From: a virus
IMG/VR virus record: IMGVR_UViG_3300029922_000090
Coordinates: 1-53,341 of that record
Direction: 5' to 3' (one strand)
DNA length: 53,341 bases
In this document: piece after piece, positions 1 to 8,045 of the stretch
How the letters are laid out: each line of letters opens with the position of its first letter
Position numbering within the stretch: the first letter of the stretch is position 1
Position numbers and translations under genes: made by a program
Notes under the pieces: model-generated
What the model was told of the DNA's origin: nothing
The model's input: the letters and a program-made list of their open reading frames with translations, nothing else
Databases searched by the model: none

Positions 1-127
1 CTTCAGAGGGAACACCACTAGATGAAGTCACAAGAACACCGCCATTGGCAACAGTTAAGGCGCTTATGACATTTGCCGATGAGGAATACATAAGTTGGCC
101 AAGCGTTGTGGAGGCCGGATAGGTAGC
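1..127. repeat. Terminal direct repeat, left copy (circular contig overlap)
   Basis: The first 127 bases are identical to the last 127 (53215-53341). A fibre gene reads through the join in frame, so this is assembly overlap of a circular or circularly permuted molecule, not a biological terminal repeat. 127 is also a common assembler k-mer size. Confidence 0.97.
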
Positions 128-325
128 AGTAGTCCATGCTGGAGTTGTCGATGATCCCGAAACCAAGGCTTGATTTGCAGTTGCTGTTCCTGCACTGACA
201 ACCGCATTGGATGCGTTAGAATAGAGAATACCGCCAATGGTGGCTGTTAAGCCAATATTGTTCGTCCCGCCATTCACCAAAGTGAGCGGGAGCAAATTTC
301 CAAGTTCGGTAATAATAGTTGCCAT
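1..325 (-). CDS. Tail-fibre paralogue, N-terminal part (continues at 52157-53214)
   Basis: This is the first part of a 460-aa protein whose remainder lies at the other end of the contig. The ATG is at 325 (protein begins MATIITELGN). Counting 325 bases here plus 53214 down to 52157 gives 1383 nt, exactly 461 codons. The N-terminal part carries the repeated motifs seen in the neighbouring fibres: NGGTN, GGILYS, ATANQ and a NGGVLVTSSSGVPS-type segment. It precedes a NGDFQ-type C-terminal module. It is predicted to be a virion fibre or appendage exposed at the cell surface. It lies between the 528-aa and 459-aa paralogues in one leftward operon. Receptor specificity cannot be inferred. Confidence 0.9.
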   Translation of the reverse strand, partial: MATIITELGNLLPLTLVNGGTNNIGLTATIGGILYSNASNAVVSAGTATANQALVSGSSTTPAWTTATYPASTTLGQLMYSSSANVISALTVANGGVLVTSSSGVPSE

Positions 326-333
326 TCTATTCC

Positions 334-1920
334 CTAGTTAACCGTTGGTCCACCAACAACACCATCCACAACAAAGATGTTTGAAGCGCAATAAGTGATC
401 GTTATGCAGTCATATTGCTGGTTAAACTGTACATATCCACCAACACCCGCTGTCGTTGCAGAGCCGTCACATATTATCTGCTGCGAGGCATTCTGAGCTA
501 TCTTCCAACCACCCGACGAGAATCCAACAATCTTGTAGGTATCCCCAAGTGTAGGTGCGCTGGCCACTGTCAACGTCACAAGAGACGCACCGTTGTTAAT
601 GATATAACCATTGCCAGCAGCCATTGTCACAGACGACGATGCTTGGTTGTTCCAGATAAATCCACCATTAGAGGATGCCGCAATCGTAATGGCGCCAGTC
701 GCGCTGGTAATTGTGATACCTGTACCTTGTGTAAGTGTGGCAGCTGCCGGAGCTGATGCCGTAGTTCCAATCAAAATCTGACCAGCTGTTAAGGCTTGGA
801 TAGACGGGACACCAGCGCCAGATGTCACTAAGGTTCCACTGTTCGCTGTCGCAAGCCCTGCAATGACGTTGTTGGCCGAGGAATAAAGAATCTGGTTGAT
901 AGTCGTCGTCGCTGGGTACGTAGCCGTTGACCAAGCAGGAGTCGTAGAAGCGCCTGATAAGAGCATTTGGTTCGCCGTCGCAGTACCCGCAAGGATAGCT
1001 CCGGCTGAAGCTGTAGAGTAAAAGATTCCGCCATTAGAGGCCACTAGGTTCGCATTCGTTCCACCGTTCGCTAATGAAACTGGTAATGCGGGAATTGAAG
1101 CCGTTGTCGCCAAAGTCCCTGATGTTGGGAAGGTGACACTTGTCGTTCCTGTTAATATCCCTGTGAAAGCAAAAGAACCCGACATCGCGAAATTACCACC
1201 GATGGTTATCGTCGATGCACCGTTGTTGACACCCGTGCCACCATAGGTGCCACCAATAACACCCGCGTTCCATGTGCCAGAAGTTACCGTTCCCAATTGG
1301 GTAATATTCAACTGAGTCGCCGATGGAATCGTTGAAGATATGGAAGGAACGCCACCAGCACTTGTAATAAGCACCCCGTTATTGGCTGTCGCTAAACCAG
1401 AAAGAACGTTGGCAGCAGATGAATACAATATTTGATTGATAGTAGTCGTCGCCGGATGAGTCACAGTTGACCAAGCAGGAGCCGTCGAGGAACCCGACAA
1501 GAGTATCTGGTTGGCTGTTGCGGTTCCAGATAAGATAGCGCCCGCAGAAGCCGTTGAGTAAAAGATACCGCCATTCGAGGCCACTAGGTTAGCGTTTGTG
1601 CCACCATAGGCAAGTCCAATGACTGAGCCATTCCATGTACCTGATGTTATAGTGCCTAATGTTGTTATATTTCCGGTTACAGCTGTTGGTAAAGTTGAGC
1701 TGATGCTAGGAACACCACCGGCAGATGTAATGAGGACTCCATTGTTTGCTGTCGCAAGACCTGTAATTGCATTGGATGCAGAACTATAAAGAAGTTGGTT
1801 AATAGTTGTCGTATTTGGATATGTACAACCAGAAAATATTAATGGAGATCCAATGCCATTTCCCATGACAACGGTATATTGTGTCCAAGTCGATAAACCT
1901 ATTTGATTTTGAGTTGCCAT
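334..1920 (-). CDS. Tail-fibre-like structural protein, 528 aa (type-B C-terminus)
   Basis: A low-complexity Thr/Ser/Ala/Gly-rich beta protein made of repeated segments: TTINQLLYSSASN, NNGVLITSAGGVPSISST, LGTITSGTWNG and YGGTNA recur two or three times. The last ~110 residues (NGYIINNGAS... GDTYKIV... TTAGVGGYVQF) match the C-terminal modules of the 534-aa and 737-aa neighbours, here called type B. No enzymatic motif is seen. It is inferred to be a trimeric fibre or appendage subunit. It starts at the ATG at 1920, 19 nt after the stop of the 534-aa gene, in one operon. A 57-bp stretch is identical to one in the next gene, suggesting recent duplication or recombination. Confidence 0.85.
   Translation of the reverse strand: MATQNQIGLSTWTQYTVVMGNGIGSPLIFSGCTYPNTTTINQLLYSSASNAITGLATANNGVLITSAGGVPSISSTLPTAVTGNITTLGTITSGTWNGSVIGLAYGGTNANLVASNGGIFYSTASAGAILSGTATANQILLSGSSTAPAWSTVTHPATTTINQILYSSAANVLSGLATANNGVLITSAGGVPSISSTIPSATQLNITQLGTVTSGTWNAGVIGGTYGGTGVNNGASTITIGGNFAMSGSFAFTGILTGTTSVTFPTSGTLATTASIPALPVSLANGGTNANLVASNGGIFYSTASAGAILAGTATANQMLLSGASTTPAWSTATYPATTTINQILYSSANNVIAGLATANSGTLVTSGAGVPSIQALTAGQILIGTTASAPAAATLTQGTGITITSATGAITIAASSNGGFIWNNQASSSVTMAAGNGYIINNGASLVTLTVASAPTLGDTYKIVGFSSGGWKIAQNASQQIICDGSATTAGVGGYVQFNQQYDCITITYCASNIFVVDGVVGGPTVN
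1580..1636. repeat. 57-bp perfect direct repeat, copy 1
   Basis: Bases 1580-1636 are identical to 2664-2720, 1,084 bp apart, in equivalent places of two paralogous fibre genes (coding for the LVASN/TNANL and YGG region). Perfect nucleotide identity within otherwise diverged genes points to recent gene conversion. Confidence 0.9.
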
Positions 1921-1939
1921 CTAGAGTATCCCGCTTCCT

Positions 1940-3544
1940 TTATACATATGTCCAGTCGCCAATTATGTTAGTTGCAAACCAAGTATTTCCGGAGCTTCCA
2001 GTTGTAGATGAAACAAGAGTAATGCCTGCTCCATTGAGAACGTTTACGAGCGAACCGCCGACTCCCGTTGTCGTTAAACCGCTAAAAATAAAAATTTCAT
2101 CCCCGGAATTCTGAGCTATTGTTGTCACCCCGATATTGGTTCTAGATGTTATGATCTGGATAGTGTCTCCAATGGTTGCCGTTGCGGGCAATGTCGCTGT
2201 GATTGCGGAGCCACGTTGCATGAAATAACCATGGGATGCGGCCATTGTTACGGTTGCAGCCGATTGGATAGTCCAAGTCGTACTAGAGCCACCACCCGTC
2301 GAGTTGATGGTGATGGAACCGGAAACGCTTGTAATGGTTATATTTGATCCAGCTGTGAGTGTTGTCGCCGTCGGAGCAGCACCCGTGGTTCCTATAAGAA
2401 TCTGACCAGCTGTCAATGTCTGTATTGAAGGAACATTTGAGTTGTTTGTAACAAGGACACCATTAGCAGCAGCTGCTATTTGCCCTATGACATTAGCAGA
2501 AGATGAATAAAGAATAGTATTAAGAGACGTAGTAGACGGATATGTAGCCGTTGACCAAGATGGGGCACTCGATAAACCCGACAATAAGACTTGGCTAGCC
2601 GTTGCCGTTCCTGAGAGGATAGCACCCGCTGAACCTGTCGAATAAAATATGCCACCATTCGATGCCACTAGGTTAGCGTTTGTGCCACCATAGGCAAGTC
2701 CAATGACTGAGCCATTCCATACGCCGGAAGTGATAGTTCCCAGTGTGGTTATGTTGCCTGTCACCGCAGATGGCAGAGTTGTGCTTAAAGAAGGAACACC
2801 ACCAGCGGATGTTATGAGAATTGAGTTATTGTTAGTGGCCAAACCAGTGATTGCGTTCGTTGCCGAGCTATAAAGAATCTGATTAATCGTAGTGGTAGCA
2901 GGATATGTGGCCGTTGACCAAATCGGAGCCGCTGATAGGCCACTCAAAAGGACTTGGTCAGCCGTTGCGGTTCCTGCCAAAATCGCACCTGTTGAAGCAT
3001 TCGAATAGAAAATACCACCATTGGAAGGCGTTAAGTTTGCGCCTGTGCCACCATTTGCCATTGTGAGAGGCAAAGTTGGAATCAAAGCCGTTGTCGCCAA
3101 AGTTCCTGACGTTGGGAAAGTCACCGATGTGGCTGCTGTTAATGTTCCTATGAAGCTGAAAGCCCCAGACATCGTGAAGTTTCCACCAATAGTGATGGTA
3201 GAGGCTCCGTTATTGATACCTGTGCCACCATAGGTTGGCCCTATGATTCCACCATTCCAGGTACCAACAGTCACCGTCCCAAGTTCGGTGATGTTGGTTT
3301 GTACCGCTGTGGGCAGCGTAGAGCTTACTGAAGGAACACCACCGGCTGAGGTGATGAGAACGCCATTGTTACCTGTGGCAAGTCCGCCGATGGTATTCGT
3401 TCCCGTTGAATAGAGAAGCTGGTTAGCAACTGTTGTTGAGGGATAGGTAGCTGTGGTAAAGCCCCATGGAGCGCTTGCACCGCCAGAAATAGGTATCGTA
3501 CCTGCTGGACCTGCTATTACACCAAGTTGGTTATAAGCTGTCAT
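1940..3544 (-). CDS. Tail-fibre-like structural protein, 534 aa (type-B C-terminus)
   Basis: A paralogue of the 528-aa protein, with the same repeated beta-rich segments (TTxINQILYSSA, NNGVLITSAGGVPS, YGGTGINNGASTITIGGNF). A type-B C-terminal module starts near residue 420 (GYFMQRGSAI, GDTIQII, TTTGVGGSLV). The ATG is at 3544. It is inferred to be a surface-exposed virion appendage. It sits third from the capsid side in a tandem array of related fibre genes. No catalytic, lyase or chaperone domain is recognisable, and its individual role among the six paralogues cannot be told from sequence. Confidence 0.85.
   Translation of the reverse strand: MTAYNQLGVIAGPAGTIPISGGASAPWGFTTATYPSTTVANQLLYSTGTNTIGGLATGNNGVLITSAGGVPSVSSTLPTAVQTNITELGTVTVGTWNGGIIGPTYGGTGINNGASTITIGGNFTMSGAFSFIGTLTAATSVTFPTSGTLATTALIPTLPLTMANGGTGANLTPSNGGIFYSNASTGAILAGTATADQVLLSGLSAAPIWSTATYPATTTINQILYSSATNAITGLATNNNSILITSAGGVPSLSTTLPSAVTGNITTLGTITSGVWNGSVIGLAYGGTNANLVASNGGIFYSTGSAGAILSGTATASQVLLSGLSSAPSWSTATYPSTTSLNTILYSSSANVIGQIAAAANGVLVTNNSNVPSIQTLTAGQILIGTTGAAPTATTLTAGSNITITSVSGSITINSTGGGSSTTWTIQSAATVTMAASHGYFMQRGSAITATLPATATIGDTIQIITSRTNIGVTTIAQNSGDEIFIFSGLTTTGVGGSLVNVLNGAGITLVSSTTGSSGNTWFATNIIGDWTYV
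2664..2720. repeat. 57-bp perfect direct repeat, copy 2
   Basis: Identical to 1580-1636 in the adjacent fibre gene (see copy 1). Confidence 0.9.
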
Positions 3545-3560
3545 CTATTAAATCCAATCA

Positions 3561-5774
3561 TCATGCCAATATCCAGAATCCCTCAATGTTCGTCGCTCGC
3601 CAAATCGTATTGGCACCTGGAAATATGCAAATCAATGTTAGGCCATCATTCTGGGTATTTGCCGTCAATGAACCCGCCACACCCGTAGTTGTTGCGCCTG
3701 CACCAATAAATATATTTTGGTTCGCATTCTGATCAATTGTTGCGATACCAGTGAAGGCGACAATCTGAATCTGGTCTCCAAGGTTTGCCGTAGCTGGTAA
3801 GGTATACGTAACGCCAGCGACGTGATTCGTTACATAGCCATTATTAGGGGATAGAGCTTGTGCGCCGACTGTTACAGATGTCCATGGAATCCCACCCGTA
3901 GTCGCCCAGGAAAGAACACCAGCACCGTTGGAAACGAGCGCTTGTGTGCCTACTGAATCTGCTATTGGGAGCGTCCAAGTCGTGCTCGCCGCCAAGGCAT
4001 TCGATGCCACAAAGGCTGAAAAGAACGAACCCGCAGCATTATACCATTGCATAGCAACAGGTTGAGTCCCTGTTCCATTAAGAATCTGAATGGGGCTTGT
4101 GCCTTGAGGTTGTAATATAATGGTTCCATTGACGTTGGTTGCCTCAAGGGTATTACCAATCATCTCAAGATTACCGGCCTTAACGGAGGTCGGGATAATG
4201 ACACTATTAGGTAAAGATACCGTGGCTACCGTTCCTATAGTATTAACCGTAATCTGATTTACTGTCCCAACAACTGATGTGATACCGCCGCCACCCGTGA
4301 CCCATGAAAGCTGTCCAGCACCGTTAGAGACAAGCGCCTGAGTCCCTACTGAATCAGCCGTTGGTAATGTCCAAGTCGTGCTCGCCGCCAAGGCATTCGA
4401 TGCCATAAAGGCTGAAAAGAAAGTTCCAGCCGCATTGTACCACTGAAGCGGAACCGGATTTGCAGATGTCCCATTGATGAGCTGAACTGATCCTGTTCCT
4501 TGAGGACTCAGAATTACATTCCCATTAGCATTCGTTGCCTCAAGCGTATTTCCAATAATCTCAAGATTACCGGCCCTAACGGATGTTGTGATAATCACAC
4601 TGTTCGGCAACGAGACTGTTGCGGTCGTTCCAACAGTGTTAACCGTAATTTGGTTTGCTGTTCCCAAAACTGAGGTAATAGTTCCATTGGTTGCCCAGGA
4701 AAGCTGACCAGCACCATTAGAGACGAGGACTTGCGTACCCACAGAATCACCAAGGGGAAGGGTCCACGTAGTATTACCTGCAAGCGCATTGGATGCCTGG
4801 AATGCCGAATAGAACGTGCCACCGGCGTTATACCAACGAAGTGGAACGGGCTGGAATAAAGTAGCATTCATAAGCTCGATAGCACCCGAGCCAGAAGGCT
4901 CTAGGATGATAGGGCCATTGGCATTCACCGAAGAAAGAGTATTTCCGACAAGCTCCATGTTGCCAGCGATTAAGGATGTGTTGACGATAACGCTATTAGG
5001 CAAACCAACAGTGACATTAAAGAAGGCATCGGTAACAGCAGTGACTTGGTTTGCGGTTCCTATAACAGTAGCTACTCCGCCTCCGCCACCACCACCAGCT
5101 GAGGTAATGATGATGTCTGCGCTGTTATTTCCGGGGTTATCGAAAATGGTAATGCCTGTTCCGAGATTTCCTGGGATGAAGTTGAGAATGGATCTTGTTG
5201 ATTGAAAGATTCCACTTCTTTGTACAGTGACCCTTTCAACGACAGAATCAGGTGTTACCTGGAAAAAAGGATCTCCAACAATTCCCGCAGGGTTTGTTAT
5301 CGTCAGAGTTCCATCAGTCGTGAGCAATCTTGGCGAATAAGTGCTTCCCGCTGTTCTAGATACAAATCCCGTATGATTTAAGGCTAGAAGAGCTTGTATC
5401 CCGGCAAGCTCTAAAGCTGGCGTTATGGTATTAGTCTGAACCCCAGGCACTAAAGTAATTCCCGGTGCGGCTAACAAGATGTTCGCGTTTGGCAATTGTG
5501 GATCTAAGTTTGTCAGCAAATAGCTCGAATTCGCAAATGTCGCGATATTATTAAGAGCTGCCGCATTGGCTGTTAAAGGCACGCCATCGAGTTGGAATTG
5601 AGCGCCCCCTGCGCGACTAAAGTTAACGCCTGTCGTCCAGAGAGACATGACGGTATTGTTTCCCAATCCGTCTTGTACATTCTGTGGAAATGTCTGCAAT
5701 CCCAACCCATTGGTATTCAATTGAAGAATATTAGGGTAGGTTGATGCGGGTGAATAGTTTGATAGACTCGCCAT
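3561..5774 (-). CDS. Large tail-fibre-like protein, 737 aa, with three ~130-aa internal repeats
   Basis: The N-terminal ~235 residues are unique and end in a run of glycines. Three tandem ~130-aa repeats follow (about residues 240-630). Each runs GTANQ(I/V)T, LPNSVI, (A/V)GN(L/M)E, WYNAxGxFxSAF, SNALAxxTTWTLP, DSVGTQ and LVSNGAG-LSW. A type-B C-terminal module (GYVTNHVAG, GDQIQIVAF, TTTGVAGSL) closes the protein. The upstream TTG at 5792 is possible, but the ATG at 5774 overlaps the previous stop as TAATG and has a GGAG upstream, so it is preferred. It is probably a virion appendage and the first member of the fibre array. Nucleotide identity between repeats is also high. Confidence 0.85.
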   Translation of the reverse strand: MASLSNYSPASTYPNILQLNTNGLGLQTFPQNVQDGLGNNTVMSLWTTGVNFSRAGGAQFQLDGVPLTANAAALNNIATFANSSYLLTNLDPQLPNANILLAAPGITLVPGVQTNTITPALELAGIQALLALNHTGFVSRTAGSTYSPRLLTTDGTLTITNPAGIVGDPFFQVTPDSVVERVTVQRSGIFQSTRSILNFIPGNLGTGITIFDNPGNNSADIIITSAGGGGGGGVATVIGTANQVTAVTDAFFNVTVGLPNSVIVNTSLIAGNMELVGNTLSSVNANGPIILEPSGSGAIELMNATLFQPVPLRWYNAGGTFYSAFQASNALAGNTTWTLPLGDSVGTQVLVSNGAGQLSWATNGTITSVLGTANQITVNTVGTTATVSLPNSVIITTSVRAGNLEIIGNTLEATNANGNVILSPQGTGSVQLINGTSANPVPLQWYNAAGTFFSAFMASNALAASTTWTLPTADSVGTQALVSNGAGQLSWVTGGGGITSVVGTVNQITVNTIGTVATVSLPNSVIIPTSVKAGNLEMIGNTLEATNVNGTIILQPQGTSPIQILNGTGTQPVAMQWYNAAGSFFSAFVASNALAASTTWTLPIADSVGTQALVSNGAGVLSWATTGGIPWTSVTVGAQALSPNNGYVTNHVAGVTYTLPATANLGDQIQIVAFTGIATIDQNANQNIFIGAGATTTGVAGSLTANTQNDGLTLICIFPGANTIWRATNIEGFWILA

Positions 5775-6115
5775 TAAATCACGTTTCTCCAATCACCCCA
5801 AGCAGCCCATATAGGCTGTGCCTGGACGTCCCAATTTCCGTATTGATTTGACCAATAATCCTGCGCTGTTTCCCAAGGACGTGGATGATCTACAGGAACG
5901 GGGTCGGGCTTTAAAACAGGGTTTAAGCTCTGAGGATTAGGAACATCCGCAAAACATTTGTTAACCCACAAGCCCGTCCACAATAATCCATTACCGCGAT
6001 AATCCATTTGCTTGACTAAATCAGCGTGATTACATAATTGACCGGAGCGGTCACATCGGGCGACTGCATCCGGGTTTTCAGGGTTTATTCGTACAAATTT
6101 ACCTTTTGGAAACAT
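5774..6115 (-). CDS. Small conserved phage virion protein, 113 aa (Cys-containing)
   Basis: It has the pattern of a small protein common in podovirus structural clusters: RCDRSGQLC followed by LVKQMDYRG, a WTGLWV segment, a further Cys, then a Pro-rich LKPDPVPVDHPRPW stretch. The three cysteines (in RCDRSGQLC and NKCF) could bind metal; this is inference. A good ribosome site (GGAGG) lies just before the ATG at 6115. It lies between the gp4-like adaptor and the first fibre, which suggests a head-tail or tail-hub role. Function is not established. Confidence 0.75.
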   Translation of the reverse strand: MFPKGKFVRINPENPDAVARCDRSGQLCNHADLVKQMDYRGNGLLWTGLWVNKCFADVPNPQSLNPVLKPDPVPVDHPRPWETAQDYWSNQYGNWDVQAQPIWAAWGDWRNVI

Positions 6116-6124
6116 TTTGCCTCC

Positions 6125-7174
6125 TTAAGTATAAAATATATTAGGTGTAATGCGCATCGGGACATTCTCAACATCTTCCCGTGCTGCCAAATCGAATGCT
6201 CTCTGGGAGAGAGAATCAAGCAATGGGAACTTGTCAGCCGCGAATATTAGCGCCATTCGTGCCGATAATCCTGCAATAGCTGCTTCCATGAAGCGCTGCG
6301 GGATGTTGGGATTCTGTGCCAACGCATTAACGTCCATAATCTGCTGAGAGGCGTTATAGACTATCGTCTGATACGTAGGGTCAGGTGTTGGCCATAAAAC
6401 CATAATGGGAGTTTCTTGCCTATCTAGATAGAAACTTGAGGGTACAGCCTGATTGGTCTTGTTGGGATACGATGTATATTCCGCGCGTGAGATAGGCGAT
6501 AGGATACGGCTATAGGTCGGCTGAGAGATGTTTATAATTGCGATATTAAGAGTCGCTCCCCCTGTTTCTCTGATTCTTATGCCTGAGACATTCAATTGAG
6601 CAGGGAGGACAAACCACAAAAGATTATTAGCAGGATAAAGCTGTTTCGGAATCTCAAGAGCCAAATTCCACAAAACGCCGTCTATAGTATATTCAATGAC
6701 GATAGAGTAAGTGGTGTTGGTGAAAGACTGTATGCCAACATAATAAACACAAGGAGTTGATCCAGGAGGATAGGTGTATGAAATATTTCCATTGGGTGCC
6801 ACCTGCGTACAAGGAGTTAAAGGATTGCCAGAAAAGGGACCAGCAGCGTTACCACCCGCTGAAGATGCAGCAACACCACCCAAAAGCTGTAGATTAAGCC
6901 CAGCGGTCACTTCTGTGGTTTCAACCGTGTATTGATCCAAAATGTAGGAGGATTGACCTTGGTTGAGGTTGAACATCTTCTTCTCAACCGTGAAGAGGTT
7001 CAAACCCTTGTTAGCCCATTCCGAAAACATCAAATTGAGATCAAATACGGCCGAATCAGCCATAAGACCAGTGATGTCAGGCCCCAAAATCCCACATCTC
7101 TGGAAAGCTTTTGTGATGTAGCTATCTATCAGGGTATTGTTATAAAAGTTATATGTATAACTTAATACGGCCAC
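6125..7174 (-). CDS. gp4-like head-tail adaptor / tail tubular protein, 349 aa
   Basis: The N-terminus (residues ~12-75) has the pattern of phage adaptor proteins: a helix with SYITKAFQRCGILG, then FDLNLMFSEWANKGLNLF and LNQGQSSYIL. The C-terminal part has SRAEYTSYPNK, FYLDRQ, LWPTPDP and a helical IPQRFMEAAIAGLSARMA. A roughly 150-residue beta-rich insertion lies between them. It would sit under the portal and form the top of the short tail. The start is a GTG at 7174 with AGGG upstream. A second adaptor-like gene lies at 49900-50547 on the far side of the fibre genes. Confidence 0.75.
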   Translation of the reverse strand: MAVLSYTYNFYNNTLIDSYITKAFQRCGILGPDITGLMADSAVFDLNLMFSEWANKGLNLFTVEKKMFNLNQGQSSYILDQYTVETTEVTAGLNLQLLGGVAASSAGGNAAGPFSGNPLTPCTQVAPNGNISYTYPPGSTPCVYYVGIQSFTNTTYSIVIEYTIDGVLWNLALEIPKQLYPANNLLWFVLPAQLNVSGIRIRETGGATLNIAIINISQPTYSRILSPISRAEYTSYPNKTNQAVPSSFYLDRQETPIMVLWPTPDPTYQTIVYNASQQIMDVNALAQNPNIPQRFMEAAIAGLSARMALIFAADKFPLLDSLSQRAFDLAAREDVENVPMRITPNIFYT

Positions 7175-7182
7175 GAATCACC

Positions 7183-7374
7183 CTATTTCTTGTGCATATG
7201 CTTCAATGTCTCAGCTAATTGCGCCCGCTTACGGGTTGTCGGATTTTTTGACTTTTCAGCCCTCTCAAGCTTTGCCTCAGAGATATTCTCACCCTTTTTT
7301 GTACCAAGGGTCTTTCTGAGTGCGCCTTTATGGCTTATTGCTTGCTTTATCCACTTCTCTGGTTCACGGGTCAT
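7183..7374 (-). CDS. Small basic phage protein, 63 aa
   Basis: A Lys/Arg-rich helical protein with the pattern KWIKQAI-GALRKTLG, then AQLAETLKHM near the C-terminus. This small family occurs widely in phage structural regions without a known function. The ATG is at 7374 and it sits tightly between two structural genes in the leftward operon. Nucleic-acid binding is plausible from its charge but is only a guess. Confidence 0.7.
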   Translation of the reverse strand: MTREPEKWIKQAISHKGALRKTLGTKKGENISEAKLERAEKSKNPTTRKRAQLAETLKHMHKK

Positions 7375-7375
7375 A

Positions 7376-8029
7376 TTATACTCCGGCTTGTAGAATGGTT
7401 AATGTAAGGGCTCCATTACCTGAAGAGCTATTGATGATGCCGCCAATGGCAACAACTGGGGTTGTGTAGTTATAGAACTGCGTGGTTGTGGCACCCGTCA
7501 GGGCTGCTACAATCGCGTTCTGTGTTGGATTGGTTAAAGGCACATAGTTGTCATTCAACGCCCGCGTCACGTAGTAACCCATGGAATCGAGAGTGTCATA
7601 GAGAGAGTAGTTGATGGTGTTGGTCACAACCGCCTGAATCGTAATCGATACAGTAGCGATTTGATAATTCATCGGTACCCATTGTATAAATCCAGTCGTA
7701 TAGGTGCCCGCGCTGAAGTTCGTATAAGCGCCATTCGCTGTAATGCTTATAATCGTATTGTAGGCATTAACACTGTGGACAGTCGCATTGTTAGGCCCCG
7801 CAAGGACTTCTGTCGTTGCTAGACCATTAAGGTCAGTGCCGACAATCGTGAAGTTCACGCCTGCCAGGTTATCGGTCGATGTTAATGTTATTGGTCGGGA
7901 TATATTAGGAAATACCACGGGGTAGGGAATGGCAAGAGGGATGAGTCCTGCTCCTCCGCCAGCGACACTTAAAGCATATAATGCTGTGGCACTTGCTTTT
8001 GGAAACGTTATAATCATCGATCTTGCCAT
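7376..8029 (-). CDS. Beta-rich putative structural protein, 217 aa
   Basis: A Thr/Ala/Ile-rich protein predicted to be almost all beta, with no recognisable motif. The ATG at 8029 is preceded by AGGAG. It is in the virion operon, downstream of the capsid genes and the 480-aa protein and upstream of the adaptor, so it is presumably a minor head or tail component. Function is unknown. Confidence 0.75.
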   Translation of the reverse strand: MARSMIITFPKASATALYALSVAGGGAGLIPLAIPYPVVFPNISRPITLTSTDNLAGVNFTIVGTDLNGLATTEVLAGPNNATVHSVNAYNTIISITANGAYTNFSAGTYTTGFIQWVPMNYQIATVSITIQAVVTNTINYSLYDTLDSMGYYVTRALNDNYVPLTNPTQNAIVAALTGATTTQFYNYTTPVVAIGGIINSSSGNGALTLTILQAGV

Positions 8030-8045
8030 TACGAACTCCTATTTA

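Noticed and set aside
334-3544. CRISPR array or diversity-generating retroelement from the repeated motifs
   Set aside because: The repeats are in coding frame and of variable spacing, with no cas genes. No reverse transcriptase or template repeat was seen.
415-5205. Open frames on the plus strand across the fibre genes (for example 415-756, 1881-2114, 4816-5205)
   Set aside because: They are shadows of the low-complexity fibre genes on the minus strand, with no ribosome sites and unnatural composition.
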